Position numbers and translations under genes: made by a program | The notes under the pieces: model-generated | Databases searched by the model: none | What the model saw: the letters and a program-made list of their open reading frames with translations, nothing else | Told to the model about the DNA's origin: nothing | In this document: piece after piece, positions 24,805 through 34,562 of the stretch | Numbering within the stretch: the first letter of the stretch is position 1 | How the letters are laid out: each line of letters opens with the position of its first letter | NCBI GenBank assembly: GCA_027068435.1 | Contig: JAMOTA010000013.1 | Span: forward strand, 62,001 to 126,000 | Length of the DNA stretch: 64,000 nt | Source of the DNA: Sulfurovum sp. | Lineage (GTDB): Bacteria > Campylobacterota > Campylobacteria > Campylobacterales > Sulfurovaceae | Reading direction: 5' to 3'

Positions 24805-25950
24805 ATGAAAAAAATTCTACTCTCTGTAGCTACCATCGCTACTATGGCAACTGTATCTTCTGCAAACTCTGAAATAGATACATTAAAAACACAAATGGCA
24901 GAAATGATGGAAAAGATTGAGAAGTTAGAATCTTCTGAACCATCAAAAGATGTTGCTAAAGTAACACATGCTAAAACAGAGAAAAAAGGTACTTTAGTAA
25001 AGTCTAAAGCACCTATTCTTAAAATTTCTGGTAAGCACTATTTAGGATTTGTAAGTGATAATGCAGGAGATTCTCGTACCAATGAATTTGAAACAAGAAG
25101 AAACTACCTACAGATAAAAGGATACTTCGCAGAAGATTCAAAAGATTATATGAGAATCACTTTAGATACTTTCCATAATACAGACGATGACGGCAAAGAC
25201 AAAGGTAGCTGGGAAGTAAGACTTAAATATGCTTACCTTTACTTAGATAATGTACTACCATATACAGGTGTTGAACTTGGACAAGCACACAGACCTTGGA
25301 TTGATTATGAAGAGCATCATGGATGGAACTACCGTTCTATCTCTAAAGTATTTGTTGAGGCACATAATGGGGCACACTTTACAAACTCATCAGACCTTGG
25401 AATTAACTTTAAAACAAAATTAGACTACTTTACTTCTGAACTAGGTGTATTTAATGGAGAAGGTTACCACGGTGTTGAAGATGGTAATGGTTTAAGTGGT
25501 GAGTGGAGACTTACAGGACACATCTTTGGAACAGGTAAAAAGCATGTACACAAATCAGACACTTATGCAGATATCTCTTTCCTTGGACAGTATAACACGG
25601 ACTACAAAGCAAAAGGGAATGATTTTGTATGGTATGGTGTACACGCTGTCTATAATCAAGCAGAATTTTTACTAGCAGGTCAGTATATTACTGCAACCGA
25701 TGGTGGGGCAGATAAAGAAGGTAAGGGGTATTCAGTAAATGGTGAATTTAGAGTTACTGATGCGTGGAACATTATTGGAAGATATGACTACTTTGAGCTT
25801 GACGCAGGAGAAGAGAGAAAAATCATGCTTGGTGGTCTCGCTTACAAATACAACAAAAATGTTGAATTTATTGCAAACTATGTGAAAGAAGAGGTAGATA
25901 ATACAACAGAAGTAGATGCACTTATGCTCACTGCTGAGGTAAACTGGTAA
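24805..25950 (+). CDS. Outer-membrane porin with N-terminal coiled coil
   Basis: 381 residues. A signal peptide (MKKILLSVATIATMATVSSA) is followed by a short coiled coil, EIDTLKTQMAEMMEKIEKLES, which probably anchors the trimer toward peptidoglycan. The remainder is a beta-barrel with alternating aromatic strands (RRNYLQIKGYF, YAYLYLDNVLPYTGVELGQA), ending in a barrel strand with terminal Trp. It resembles phosphate-selective porin O/P-type proteins. Its neighbour is a phosphate transporter and both carry the same upstream box, so uptake of phosphate across the outer membrane is a reasonable inference. Confidence 0.75.
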   Translation: MKKILLSVATIATMATVSSANSEIDTLKTQMAEMMEKIEKLESSEPSKDVAKVTHAKTEKKGTLVKSKAPILKISGKHYLGFVSDNAGDSRTNEFETRRNYLQIKGYFAEDSKDYMRITLDTFHNTDDDGKDKGSWEVRLKYAYLYLDNVLPYTGVELGQAHRPWIDYEEHHGWNYRSISKVFVEAHNGAHFTNSSDLGINFKTKLDYFTSELGVFNGEGYHGVEDGNGLSGEWRLTGHIFGTGKKHVHKSDTYADISFLGQYNTDYKAKGNDFVWYGVHAVYNQAEFLLAGQYITATDGGADKEGKGYSVNGEFRVTDAWNIIGRYDYFELDAGEERKIMLGGLAYKYNKNVEFIANYVKEEVDNTTEVDALMLTAEVNW

Positions 25951-25961
25951 CCCTATCTTTT

Positions 25962-25994
25962 AGTAACAAAAATGTAATACTTTTATCTTATACT
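25962..25994 (+). promoter_or_regulatory. Pho-box-like direct repeat and -10 box before the PiT gene
   Basis: AGTAACA (25962-25968), AAAA, TGTAATA (25973-25979), then 9 bases and TATACT at 25989-25994. Repeat spacing and distance to the -10 box equal those before the porin gene. Confidence 0.55.
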
Positions 25995-26050
25995 TTTATT
26001 AATGAGACTCTTCATGGAGAGTTTTAATTAATTTGAGACAAAGGTAAAAG

Positions 26051-27592
26051 ATGAATAACACAATCAAAATGTTTATCGGTGCAGGTTTTGCAGTAGCTGT
26101 TGCTTTTTACGCAAGTAGTATTATTGGGAATGTGTCAAACAGTGGTTTTTTAGTACTTGCAGCTGTATTTGGTGCCTATATGGCAATGAATATTGGGGCA
26201 AATGATGTAGCAAATAACGTAGGACCAGCAGTAGGTTCTGGAGCATTGACTATCACTGGAGCTATTGTTATCGCTTCTATCTTTGAAGCTTCAGGAGCAT
26301 TAATAGCAGGTGGAGATGTTGTAGGGACTATTAAAAAAGGTATTATCGACCCTTCTGCATTTGGTTCTGATCCTATGCTGTTTGTTTATGGTATGTCCTC
26401 AGCACTTCTTGCCGCTGCCCTTTGGTTAAACCTTGCTACATGGCTTAAAGCACCAGTCTCAACAACACACTCTATTGTAGGTGGTGTTCTTGGTGGTGGT
26501 ATAGCTGCGGGTGGATTTTCTATAGTTTCATGGGGAACTATGGGTAAGATAGCCGCTTCATGGATTATCTCTCCTGTTTTAGGTGGTTTGATAGCAGCTA
26601 TTTTCCTCTATATTATCAAATCTAAAATTGTTTACAAGGAAGATACCCTTGCAGCTGCAAATAAAATAGTACCTATCTTGGTAGCAGTGATGGCAGCAGC
26701 GTTTATCACGTACTTAACACTTAAAGGACTTAAAAAAGTTTGGCCTCATATCGTTGATGTACTTATCTTTTTACCAGACACTAAAAAACCAACACTTCTT
26801 GTTGCATTAATCTTTGGTCTTATCGGTGCAGGGATTACCTATATGATTGTAAAACCTAGAATTGCAAAAAAGATTATAGGTATGGAGCCTACAAGAGAGT
26901 CTATAAACCTTCTTTTTACCATACCTCTTATCTTTGCAGCAGCACTTTTAAGTTTTGCTCATGGTGCAAATGATGTTGCCAACGCAGTAGGACCTTTAGC
27001 CGCTGTGTATGACTCACTTACAACACATGGCATTGCTACTAAAGCAGCTATCCCATTATGGGTTATGGTTGTTGGTGGTTTAGGTATCTCTATTGGTCTA
27101 GCACTTTTTGGTCCAAGACTTATAAAAACAGTAGGTTCTGAGATTACAGAGCTTGACCAGATGAGAGCATTTTCCATCATGATGGCAGCGTCTATCACTG
27201 TGGTTATCGCTTCTCAACTAGGCTTACCTGTCTCCTCTACACACATCGCAGTAGGGGCTATTTTTGGTGTAGGTTTTCTTAGAGAGTGGCTTGAAAGTAA
27301 AGAGATGGGTGAGAAACAACAGAAGCTTCAACTCGAAGTAGAGAAACAAAGCAGACTTAAAGAAGAACTCTCAGTACTTAAATCAGCAGAAGATTATAAA
27401 AAACAAGTTAGTCTAATGAACGCATTAAAAGTACAAAAGAAAAAAGTAAAAAGTATAAAAAGAAATATCCGTGAAACGTATGTAAAACGTGGAATGGTAA
27501 AGAAAATTATAGCAGCATGGGTTATCACCGTACCAGTTGCAGCAGTACTCTCTGCTATTATCTTCTTTGTTTTAAAAGGTTTTGCTGTATAG
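26051..27592 (+). CDS. Inorganic phosphate transporter, PiT family
   Basis: 513 residues with about ten to twelve membrane segments. The two signature repeats of the family are visible: NIGANDVANNVGPAVGSGAL (about residues 47-66) and HGANDVANAVGPLAAVY in the second half. Each repeat has a downstream PVSTTHSIVGG or PVSSTHIAVGA motif. PiT proteins take up metal-phosphate with protons or sodium. A long charged cytoplasmic loop with coiled-coil character (KQQKLQLEVEKQSRLKEEL) precedes the last membrane helix; such a loop is larger than in E. coli PitA. Confidence 0.92.
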   Translation: MNNTIKMFIGAGFAVAVAFYASSIIGNVSNSGFLVLAAVFGAYMAMNIGANDVANNVGPAVGSGALTITGAIVIASIFEASGALIAGGDVVGTIKKGIIDPSAFGSDPMLFVYGMSSALLAAALWLNLATWLKAPVSTTHSIVGGVLGGGIAAGGFSIVSWGTMGKIAASWIISPVLGGLIAAIFLYIIKSKIVYKEDTLAAANKIVPILVAVMAAAFITYLTLKGLKKVWPHIVDVLIFLPDTKKPTLLVALIFGLIGAGITYMIVKPRIAKKIIGMEPTRESINLLFTIPLIFAAALLSFAHGANDVANAVGPLAAVYDSLTTHGIATKAAIPLWVMVVGGLGISIGLALFGPRLIKTVGSEITELDQMRAFSIMMAASITVVIASQLGLPVSSTHIAVGAIFGVGFLREWLESKEMGEKQQKLQLEVEKQSRLKEELSVLKSAEDYKKQVSLMNALKVQKKKVKSIKRNIRETYVKRGMVKKIIAAWVITVPVAAVLSAIIFFVLKGFAV

Positions 27593-27600
27593 GTAAAACC

Positions 27601-27624
27601 TTGTGAAGTATGAAAAGTTCACAA
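27601..27624 (+). terminator. Weak hairpin after PiT gene
   Basis: TTGTGAA (27601-27607) and TTCACAA (27618-27624) form a 7-bp stem with a 10-base loop; no T-run follows. It is the only structure seen between the transporter and the next operon. Confidence 0.35.
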
Positions 27625-27662
27625 ATCCTACAAATTAAGTAAAATTACCTATAACTCTTATG

Positions 27663-27668
27663 TATAAT
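27663..27668 (+). promoter_or_regulatory. -10 box upstream of the DUF1800 gene
   Basis: TATAAT in the context TATGTATAATGTAG, 33 bases before the start codon; GGGAGG follows as ribosome-binding site. Confidence 0.55.
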
Positions 27669-27700
27669 GTAGTCATTAAATATAAGGGAGGTATGAGAAG

Positions 27701-29848
27701 ATGAAATTTTTTATGCATACTATAGGTTTTATAGTAGTGAGCATGGTAATGGTAGCATGTGGTAGTGGGGGAGGGGATAGCAGTTCTTCTTCAACTCCTA
27801 TAACTGAAGACATTCCTGTATTAACATTAGATAAAATAAATAACCACTCGGTAACAGAGTACTTTGCACCTTTTGAAGTACAAACACAACTCACACAAAC
27901 AGATACTAGCCCTTATCATTTCTATGTAGAGAGTAGTAACACTAACCTCATACAAGCTACTGTTACAGACAGAGGAGTTATTACCGTCTCTTCAGCAAGT
28001 GGAGAAGCAGGTACAGGTGAGTCCAATGTTACAGTTGTTGTCTTTACCCTTACCGATGTAGCAAGTCAAAGTTTTATGGTTGAGGTAACACCTGCTAGCT
28101 TCTCTGGGTTTGACCCTTTGAGTTTTAACATTGTAGATGATGCTACTTGGGATGAAGTAGCTGTACGTAAAGTACTAAATACTTTTGCCTATGGTGGACA
28201 TGCAACAGATGCTCAAATAGTAACATGGGCAGATATGTCACCAAAAGCTGCTATCGTACAGATAATGACCTTTGATGCACAAAATTTACTTCTCTCTCCT
28301 AAAGAAGATACTCTACCAGATAGTACTTCTTTGGAAACCCTTGCAATATTTTGGCAAACGGATAATAGTAATAACTTTTTAGATGAGAGTCAACGAAGAT
28401 ACTTTGAGACTGATCGATGGGATGCACCTGCTAATGCATGGGCTTTAGCAAGTATGACACGTGGGTTAAATCCTTTTTTACATAGAGTAGGGTTATGGGA
28501 AACAAATTACCATATGGCTGCAAATCAACTTGCAGGGGTTTACCCTCTTCCTATGCTTCACCATTATGACAACATAGTAAATGCTTTAAGTCAAAACAGT
28601 ACATACAAGAGTGTCATAGCACAAGGGGCTAAAAATGCTGCGATAGCCTATCAGTATGGACATAGATACAACATTTTTACCGATGGTATCTTTAGAGGAA
28701 ATGAAGATTTTGCTAGAGAGTTTCATCAACTTTTTTTAGGTATTTTAGGTGAGTATGACCCTGAGTATCATGAGTTAGTGACTATTCCGAATACAGCAAG
28801 AGCTTTGACTGATATGCAAGCCCATTGGTATCCTACAGAGGAAGGTGGTCCAGATGTGGAGATAACTTTTGGAACAGAACAACATTACAGTGGAGACTTG
28901 GATATTCTTAAAAGTACTATTTCTGGTGCAGATGCTTCTGTGAAGATAGATGCTATCGCTTCTGTAGGTATTGTTCATGAGGAGAGTTTAAAAAATTTAC
29001 CTGTGACGATTATTGAACATTTTGCCGATAATAATTTAAATGAGGAGGCTAAAACGCGTATTCGGGAGAGTTGGAGAGGGATGGAGAGTAAATACCTTCT
29101 CACGTTCTTACAAGCTTATGCCATTTCAACGGATTTTCATAACCCTTTAAGAGTGAAGTATGCGAACTCTATTCAGCGTACGGTAAGAGTATCTAACTTG
29201 ATGATAGTAGATAATGAAGATAATAGTTATCGGTTTTATACCCCTTTAAGTAGGCTTTCAGAAGAAGATATCTTTTTGTTTAGACCTACACATGATGTTT
29301 TTGGTCATCAAACATCAGTAGAAGCTGCAGATAGTTCAGATGTATTTCGTGTCAACTATAACCGAAGTGTAAAACGCTCTTATATTTATACACGTAATTA
29401 TTACTGTGAAGAAGATGCTTCAGGGAGTTGTCCTCGTGATGAGAATGATGTGAAGATTGGCGTATGGGAAAAAGATTGGGCAAAGAAAATACCTGCTGAT
29501 AGTAATGGTGATTACCTAGTAGAAGATGTAGCGTTATGGTTATGGAACCATTTCATAGGAGATGGGGGTAAAAATTATGGTGTTTTAGAGAGAGCCCACA
29601 TTGTAGCACTACTTAACGGTAAAGACTTAGGACTTTTTATAGATGAAGAGAAACCTTTAGAAGTGTATAGCCTTTCAGACTTAAGTGATAACATTACGTT
29701 AATCCAACTTATTCGTGATGGTTCTATTGCTAAGATGGACTTGGAAAGTAGTGATATCTCAGATAGACGAAGAGCAAACCGAAGAGTAGGATTAGCTATA
29801 GCATTTATCGTAGCAACTCCGTATATATATGTACAAGAAGGACGTTAA
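27701..29848 (+). CDS. DUF1800-family lipoprotein
   Basis: 715 residues. The lipoprotein signal ends at VMVACGSGGG, then a Ser-rich linker and an Ig/cadherin-like segment to about residue 140. The DUF1800 domain follows: VRKVLNTFAYGGHATDAQI, GLNPFLHRVGLWETNYHM, EDFAREFHQLFLGILGEYD. Enzymatic function is unknown for the family; its members almost always pair with DUF1501 proteins, as here (2-base gap). It probably acts at the outer membrane or periplasm. Confidence 0.8.
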   Translation: MKFFMHTIGFIVVSMVMVACGSGGGDSSSSSTPITEDIPVLTLDKINNHSVTEYFAPFEVQTQLTQTDTSPYHFYVESSNTNLIQATVTDRGVITVSSASGEAGTGESNVTVVVFTLTDVASQSFMVEVTPASFSGFDPLSFNIVDDATWDEVAVRKVLNTFAYGGHATDAQIVTWADMSPKAAIVQIMTFDAQNLLLSPKEDTLPDSTSLETLAIFWQTDNSNNFLDESQRRYFETDRWDAPANAWALASMTRGLNPFLHRVGLWETNYHMAANQLAGVYPLPMLHHYDNIVNALSQNSTYKSVIAQGAKNAAIAYQYGHRYNIFTDGIFRGNEDFAREFHQLFLGILGEYDPEYHELVTIPNTARALTDMQAHWYPTEEGGPDVEITFGTEQHYSGDLDILKSTISGADASVKIDAIASVGIVHEESLKNLPVTIIEHFADNNLNEEAKTRIRESWRGMESKYLLTFLQAYAISTDFHNPLRVKYANSIQRTVRVSNLMIVDNEDNSYRFYTPLSRLSEEDIFLFRPTHDVFGHQTSVEAADSSDVFRVNYNRSVKRSYIYTRNYYCEEDASGSCPRDENDVKIGVWEKDWAKKIPADSNGDYLVEDVALWLWNHFIGDGGKNYGVLERAHIVALLNGKDLGLFIDEEKPLEVYSLSDLSDNITLIQLIRDGSIAKMDLESSDISDRRRANRRVGLAIAFIVATPYIYVQEGR

Positions 29849-29850
29849 TT

Positions 29851-31287
29851 ATGAAAAGAAGAGATTTTATAAAACTTTCTGCTAATGCTGCATTAGTATT
29901 GGCATTTGCTGGACTCGGCTCTCCATTGTATGCAGAGGGGAATGTTACTACACCTAAAACTGTAGTAAATCTTATGTTAGATGGTGGACCAGACTTTAGA
30001 CACCTTATTGTTCCTGTCTATGCACTAAACAATAACGACAATAACAGTTACGCAGCTAAATTTTGGAATGCACGTGCTTCACTGTGGAGAGTAAGTAGTA
30101 CAGATGATCTTAAACAAGCCTATAGTGATAACTATGACGAGGTTATTATATCTGGTGAAAAGTATGGTATATTAAAAAAATGTGCATGGCTTAAAGATGA
30201 GATAACAGCAGGTAATGTTGCCATTATAAATAATGTTATCGCTTCAACTGACCGTAATCATCATCATTCTCAAATTGTTATAGAGAGTGGAGATATGAAT
30301 GCTGATGTATATAATTTGGATGTGAGTGGTTGGGCAGGACGTGCAGCAAAGAGTTTAAGTGCTAATGTCTTGTCTCTCTCTGCTTCGGTAAGACTTGTCT
30401 GTAATGGACCTCACTCTACAGATGTAAGAAAACACGATAATAGCTGTGTGATTAGTAACTACTATAGCCGTGATACTGGTTTGGTAAATTACGACACACA
30501 AGCAGATTTAGATGAGGGGAATCCTCAGTATAAATGGTCTGAAGAAGGTATAATGAGCCGTTCACTTTCAAGTTACTATAGTGCAAAAGAGCCACATGTT
30601 CCTACTACTAGTATTTTTAGAAAACCCATAGAGCATGAGATTAAAGTACGAAACTTTGGTATTCCTTTAGAAGAGAGACTTAATGAAACACCTATCCCTG
30701 CAAGTATTGCTAGTTTGCGAGAGAGAGACCACCCAAATGAGCTTGACTCTTCTACTTTTGCACACCAGATACAAGCACTGTATGACAGTTATGCAACACA
30801 AGACATACTTAACATGCGTTTAGCAAGTCTTGACTACACAGGATGGGACTCTCACAAGAACCTAAGAACCCAAATTGAGCCTAAATTTGAAGATATTTTT
30901 GGAAGAGATAGAGGACTAGAGTCACTGTTTACCGAAAGTACACTTCTTAAAAATGACTGCTATGAGAACAGTGTAGTCATCGTCTCAGGTGAGTTTGGTC
31001 GTCAACTCAAAAGTAACGGAGACCATGGAAATGACCATGGAAGAGGAAATAGTATGTTAGTCATCGGTAAAGGGGTAAACGGAGGTATGTACGGAGACCC
31101 ATTCCCTGAGTATGAAAAAGAATTTTTAGAGGTAGATAACAAAGATATAGAGGGTAAAACTTCACTCTTTAAAGTCTATGCAGAAGTACTAAACTGGCAA
31201 AAAAATGGACTAGGCACAACAGTATTTGGAGACCTTTCTAGCCATGATGTAGAAAATGGGGTAGAGTTGGGAAGTATGTTCTCATAA
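29851..31287 (+). CDS. DUF1501-family protein with Tat signal
   Basis: 478 residues. It begins MKRRDFIKLSANAALVLAFA, a twin-arginine signal for export in the folded state. The DUF1501 domain, related to the alkaline phosphatase/sulfatase superfamily, shows LMLDGGPDFRHLIVP, ASLDYTGWDSHKN, VVIVSGEFGRQLKSNGDHGNDH and GRGNSMLVIG. These are candidate metal ligands. Substrate unknown. It is paired with DUF1800 and followed 8 bases later by a sensor kinase, so the pair may be under, or linked to, two-component control. Confidence 0.82.
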   Translation: MKRRDFIKLSANAALVLAFAGLGSPLYAEGNVTTPKTVVNLMLDGGPDFRHLIVPVYALNNNDNNSYAAKFWNARASLWRVSSTDDLKQAYSDNYDEVIISGEKYGILKKCAWLKDEITAGNVAIINNVIASTDRNHHHSQIVIESGDMNADVYNLDVSGWAGRAAKSLSANVLSLSASVRLVCNGPHSTDVRKHDNSCVISNYYSRDTGLVNYDTQADLDEGNPQYKWSEEGIMSRSLSSYYSAKEPHVPTTSIFRKPIEHEIKVRNFGIPLEERLNETPIPASIASLRERDHPNELDSSTFAHQIQALYDSYATQDILNMRLASLDYTGWDSHKNLRTQIEPKFEDIFGRDRGLESLFTESTLLKNDCYENSVVIVSGEFGRQLKSNGDHGNDHGRGNSMLVIGKGVNGGMYGDPFPEYEKEFLEVDNKDIEGKTSLFKVYAEVLNWQKNGLGTTVFGDLSSHDVENGVELGSMFS

Positions 31288-31295
31288 GAAAATTG

Positions 31296-34200
31296 ATGTA
31301 TAAGATACTATTATTACTAATACTAAATATAGGATTCATTTATGCCAATGCTCCTGTATTGCAAAAAATAAAACTACAACTTCAATGGAAACATCAGTTT
31401 GAATTTGCAGGGTTTTATGCAGCACAAGAGAAGGGCTTTTATAAAGAGGTAGGACTTGATGTAGAGTTTGTGGAGTATAAGAACTCTACAGATATTACTC
31501 AAGAAGTATTAGATGGAAATGCTCAGTATGGTGTGACTTATGCTAGTATTATTGCTCAGTATTTAAATGGTAAACCTGTTGTTCTTCTAGCAAATTTTTT
31601 TAAACAATCTCCTTTAGTACTTGTAGCACAAAAAGGTATTGATACCCCTAGGAATCTTAAAAATAAAAGAGTTATGGGTGTTTTAGATGCTATAGATAGT
31701 ATAACATTAACTTCTATGTTAGAAAAGTTTGGTGTGAATAGTTCTGATATAATCAATGTATTACCCTCATTTAATATTAATGACTTTATAGAAAAAAGAG
31801 TAGATGCAATGGCTGTATTTACTACTAATGAGCTTTATACATTGAGTAAAAAAGGAGTGAAGTATAATATTTTTGACCCTACATCTTATGGCAGTAAATA
31901 TTATGATGTCAATCTTTTTACTACTCAAAAGGAGATAGAAAATAATCCTAATAGAGTTAAAAATTTTAGAGATGCTTCTATAAAGGGTTGGGAGTATGCT
32001 CTAAAGCATCAAGATGAAATAATAAAACTTATTTTAAAAAAATATAACACTCAAAATAAAAGTAAAGATGCTTTAGCCTTTGAAGCTAAACAGATAGAAC
32101 AACTTATGTTACCAACAGTATATCCTATAGGTAGTATAGATAAATTTAGAGTTAAAGTTATCGCTGATAGTTTTATACAGTCAGGTTTTGTAACGAACTC
32201 TAAAAATAGAGATTTAGATAAATTAATCTTTAAAAATACTCTGCACAATATTTACTTAACACAAAAAGAGAAAGAATTTATAGAAAAACATCCCCAAATA
32301 GTTTTAGGAAGTGGAGATAGTTGGGCTCCTTATGTGATAGTAAATCGTGATGGTTCAATTACTGGATATGATAACGATATTTTAACTAAAATTAATCATG
32401 TAACAGGTGCAAATTTTGTTTTAACAGTGGGAAATTGGTCAAAAATACAAGAGTTAGCAAAAACAAAAAAATTAGATGGATTAAGTACTTTAACCAAAAC
32501 AACAAAGCGAGAAGCATTTTTTAACTTTTCAAATGTTTATATCTCTTTACAAAAGATGGTAATGGTTAAACAGAGAAATCCTTTAAATATAAAATCAGCT
32601 AAAGATCTAGCCAATAAAACTATTGTTATACACAAAGGTAATGTAGCAGATGAGAGAGCAGCAAAAGAATTTAAGAACTCTATTGTTATTTATGCAGATA
32701 CACCTAAAAAAATGTTAGAAGAGGTTATCTATGGAAAAGCTGATGCAACTTTTGGTAATGGTGCTACTGAGTATATGCTAAGTGACCTAGGACTTCCTTA
32801 TATAGAGAATGCTTTTTTGTTAAAGGATAGTTTAAATTTGAGATTTGCTATTAGAAAAGATTGGAATGAAGCTATCTCTATTTTAAATAAGGGTTTAGCT
32901 ACTATCTCTACTCATGAGAGAACTATGTTAAAACAAAAATGGTTCTCTCCTACTCCTTATAATATAAATAAGAAAATAAATTTTACAAAAGAGGAAAAAT
33001 TATACTTAAAAAATAAAAAACGTATCACTATGTGTATAGATGCACAGTGGATGCCCTTAGAAGGGATTAAATATGGACAACATAATGGATTTATTGCTGA
33101 CTATATTAAAATGTTAAATCAAAAGATTGATATACCTATTCAATTAGTAAAAACGAAAAGTTGGAGTGAATCACTCAAGAAGGCAAAAAATAGAGAGTGT
33201 GATATTTTATCTTCTGCTGAAAAGACACCTCTACGAGAAAAGTATATGGATTTTACTACGCCATATTTAGATATACCTATTGTTATAGCCACTAAAAAAG
33301 AGATGGTGTTTATCTCTAATATAGAACAAGTTTTAGATAAAAGGCTAGGTGTTGTAAAAGGGTATTCTCTTAATGAAAGATTAAAGCTAGAGTATCCAAA
33401 TATCCATATTGTTGAAGTTGATTCTATAGGAGATGGTTTAAGTAGAGTTGAAAATGGTACACTCTTTGGGTATCTTGATAACGCGATTAGTATTAATTAT
33501 GAGATACAAAAAAACTTTATAGATATACTTACAATTTCTGGGAAATTAAAAGGTGAAATCTATATTAGAATTGCAACAAGAAATGATCAAAAGATATTGG
33601 GTAAGATATTTGAAAAACTTATTTTATCTGTAGATACTGCAGAGAAACAGCAAATGTTAAATAAATGGGTTAATATCTCTTATAAAACAAAAATAGACTA
33701 TACACTTATATGGAAAATTTTAATATTATTTGGTCTGATTTTTATACTTTTTATCTATAAACAATATGCTATTAAAAAATTAAATAGTAAACTTCAAAGT
33801 AAAATAGAAGAAGAGTTAAAGATATCAAGAGATAAAGATAGAGTTATTTTTCAGCAAAGTAAACTAGCAGCTATGGGTGAGATGATAGAAAATATAGCTC
33901 ATCAATGGAGGCAACCTTTGTCACAAATTAACTCTGCAGTATTGATAATAGATGATGAATTATATACGCAAAAGTTTGAAGATGAAATTATTCAGCAGAA
34001 ATTAGATGAGATAGAAAGAATGACTAAATATATGTCAAGTACTATTGATGATTTTAAAAGTTTCTATGCTTACGATAAAATAAAGGAGTGGTTTAATGTG
34101 AATGATTCTATGATGGTTGCTATCTCTTTGGTAGAATCATCTTTTAAATACAATAGAATTGATATTTCCATAGATATAGATATAGATAAAGAGATAAATA

Positions 34201-34562
34201 TATATGGGTATAAAAATGAGTTTCAACAGTCAATTTTAGTCATACTAAATAATGCTAAAGATGTGTTAATCTCCTCTTGTATTAAAAATCCAAAAATTTC
34301 TATCGCTTTAGAGATAACAGATAGTTCATATATTTTAAGTATATATGATAATGGTGGAGGTATAAAAGATGATATTTTATCTAAAATATTTGAACCGTAT
34401 TTTACAACTAAACATAAATCACAAGGGATAGGTTTAGGACTATACCTCTCTAAAATGATTTTAGAAGAGAGTATGGGTGCTAAACTTTATGCCAAGAACA
34501 TAGATAGTGGTGTATGTTTTTATGTAGAATTTAAAAAAGAGAGTAAAGCTGATGCAAAATAA
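31296..34562 (+). CDS. Sensor histidine kinase with three periplasmic solute-binding modules
   Basis: 1088 residues from ATG 31296 (a TTG at 31293 is possible). A signal/anchor segment opens the protein, followed by an NMT1/THI5-type binding domain (LQLQWKHQFEFAGFYAAQEK, about residues 25-250). Two SBP_bac_3-type domains follow (about 325-550, with GSGDSWAPYVIVNRDGSITG; about 570-790, with CIDAQWMPLEGIKYGQHNGF), then one membrane segment at about 806-826. The cytoplasmic part has a dimerisation helix with IAHQWRQPLSQI, phospho-accepting His869, and an ATPase domain with NNAKDV, YDNGGGI and GIGLGLYLSK. It probably senses a small periplasmic ligand. The 3' end overlaps the response-regulator gene by 11 bases. 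Confidence 0.88.
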   Translation: MYKILLLLILNIGFIYANAPVLQKIKLQLQWKHQFEFAGFYAAQEKGFYKEVGLDVEFVEYKNSTDITQEVLDGNAQYGVTYASIIAQYLNGKPVVLLANFFKQSPLVLVAQKGIDTPRNLKNKRVMGVLDAIDSITLTSMLEKFGVNSSDIINVLPSFNINDFIEKRVDAMAVFTTNELYTLSKKGVKYNIFDPTSYGSKYYDVNLFTTQKEIENNPNRVKNFRDASIKGWEYALKHQDEIIKLILKKYNTQNKSKDALAFEAKQIEQLMLPTVYPIGSIDKFRVKVIADSFIQSGFVTNSKNRDLDKLIFKNTLHNIYLTQKEKEFIEKHPQIVLGSGDSWAPYVIVNRDGSITGYDNDILTKINHVTGANFVLTVGNWSKIQELAKTKKLDGLSTLTKTTKREAFFNFSNVYISLQKMVMVKQRNPLNIKSAKDLANKTIVIHKGNVADERAAKEFKNSIVIYADTPKKMLEEVIYGKADATFGNGATEYMLSDLGLPYIENAFLLKDSLNLRFAIRKDWNEAISILNKGLATISTHERTMLKQKWFSPTPYNINKKINFTKEEKLYLKNKKRITMCIDAQWMPLEGIKYGQHNGFIADYIKMLNQKIDIPIQLVKTKSWSESLKKAKNRECDILSSAEKTPLREKYMDFTTPYLDIPIVIATKKEMVFISNIEQVLDKRLGVVKGYSLNERLKLEYPNIHIVEVDSIGDGLSRVENGTLFGYLDNAISINYEIQKNFIDILTISGKLKGEIYIRIATRNDQKILGKIFEKLILSVDTAEKQQMLNKWVNISYKTKIDYTLIWKILILFGLIFILFIYKQYAIKKLNSKLQSKIEEELKISRDKDRVIFQQSKLAAMGEMIENIAHQWRQPLSQINSAVLIIDDELYTQKFEDEIIQQKLDEIERMTKYMSSTIDDFKSFYAYDKIKEWFNVNDSMMVAISLVESSFKYNRIDISIDIDIDKEINIYGYKNEFQQSILVILNNAKDVLISSCIKNPKISIALEITDSSYILSIYDNGGGIKDDILSKIFEPYFTTKHKSQGIGLGLYLSKMILEESMGAKLYAKNIDSGVCFYVEFKKESKADAK

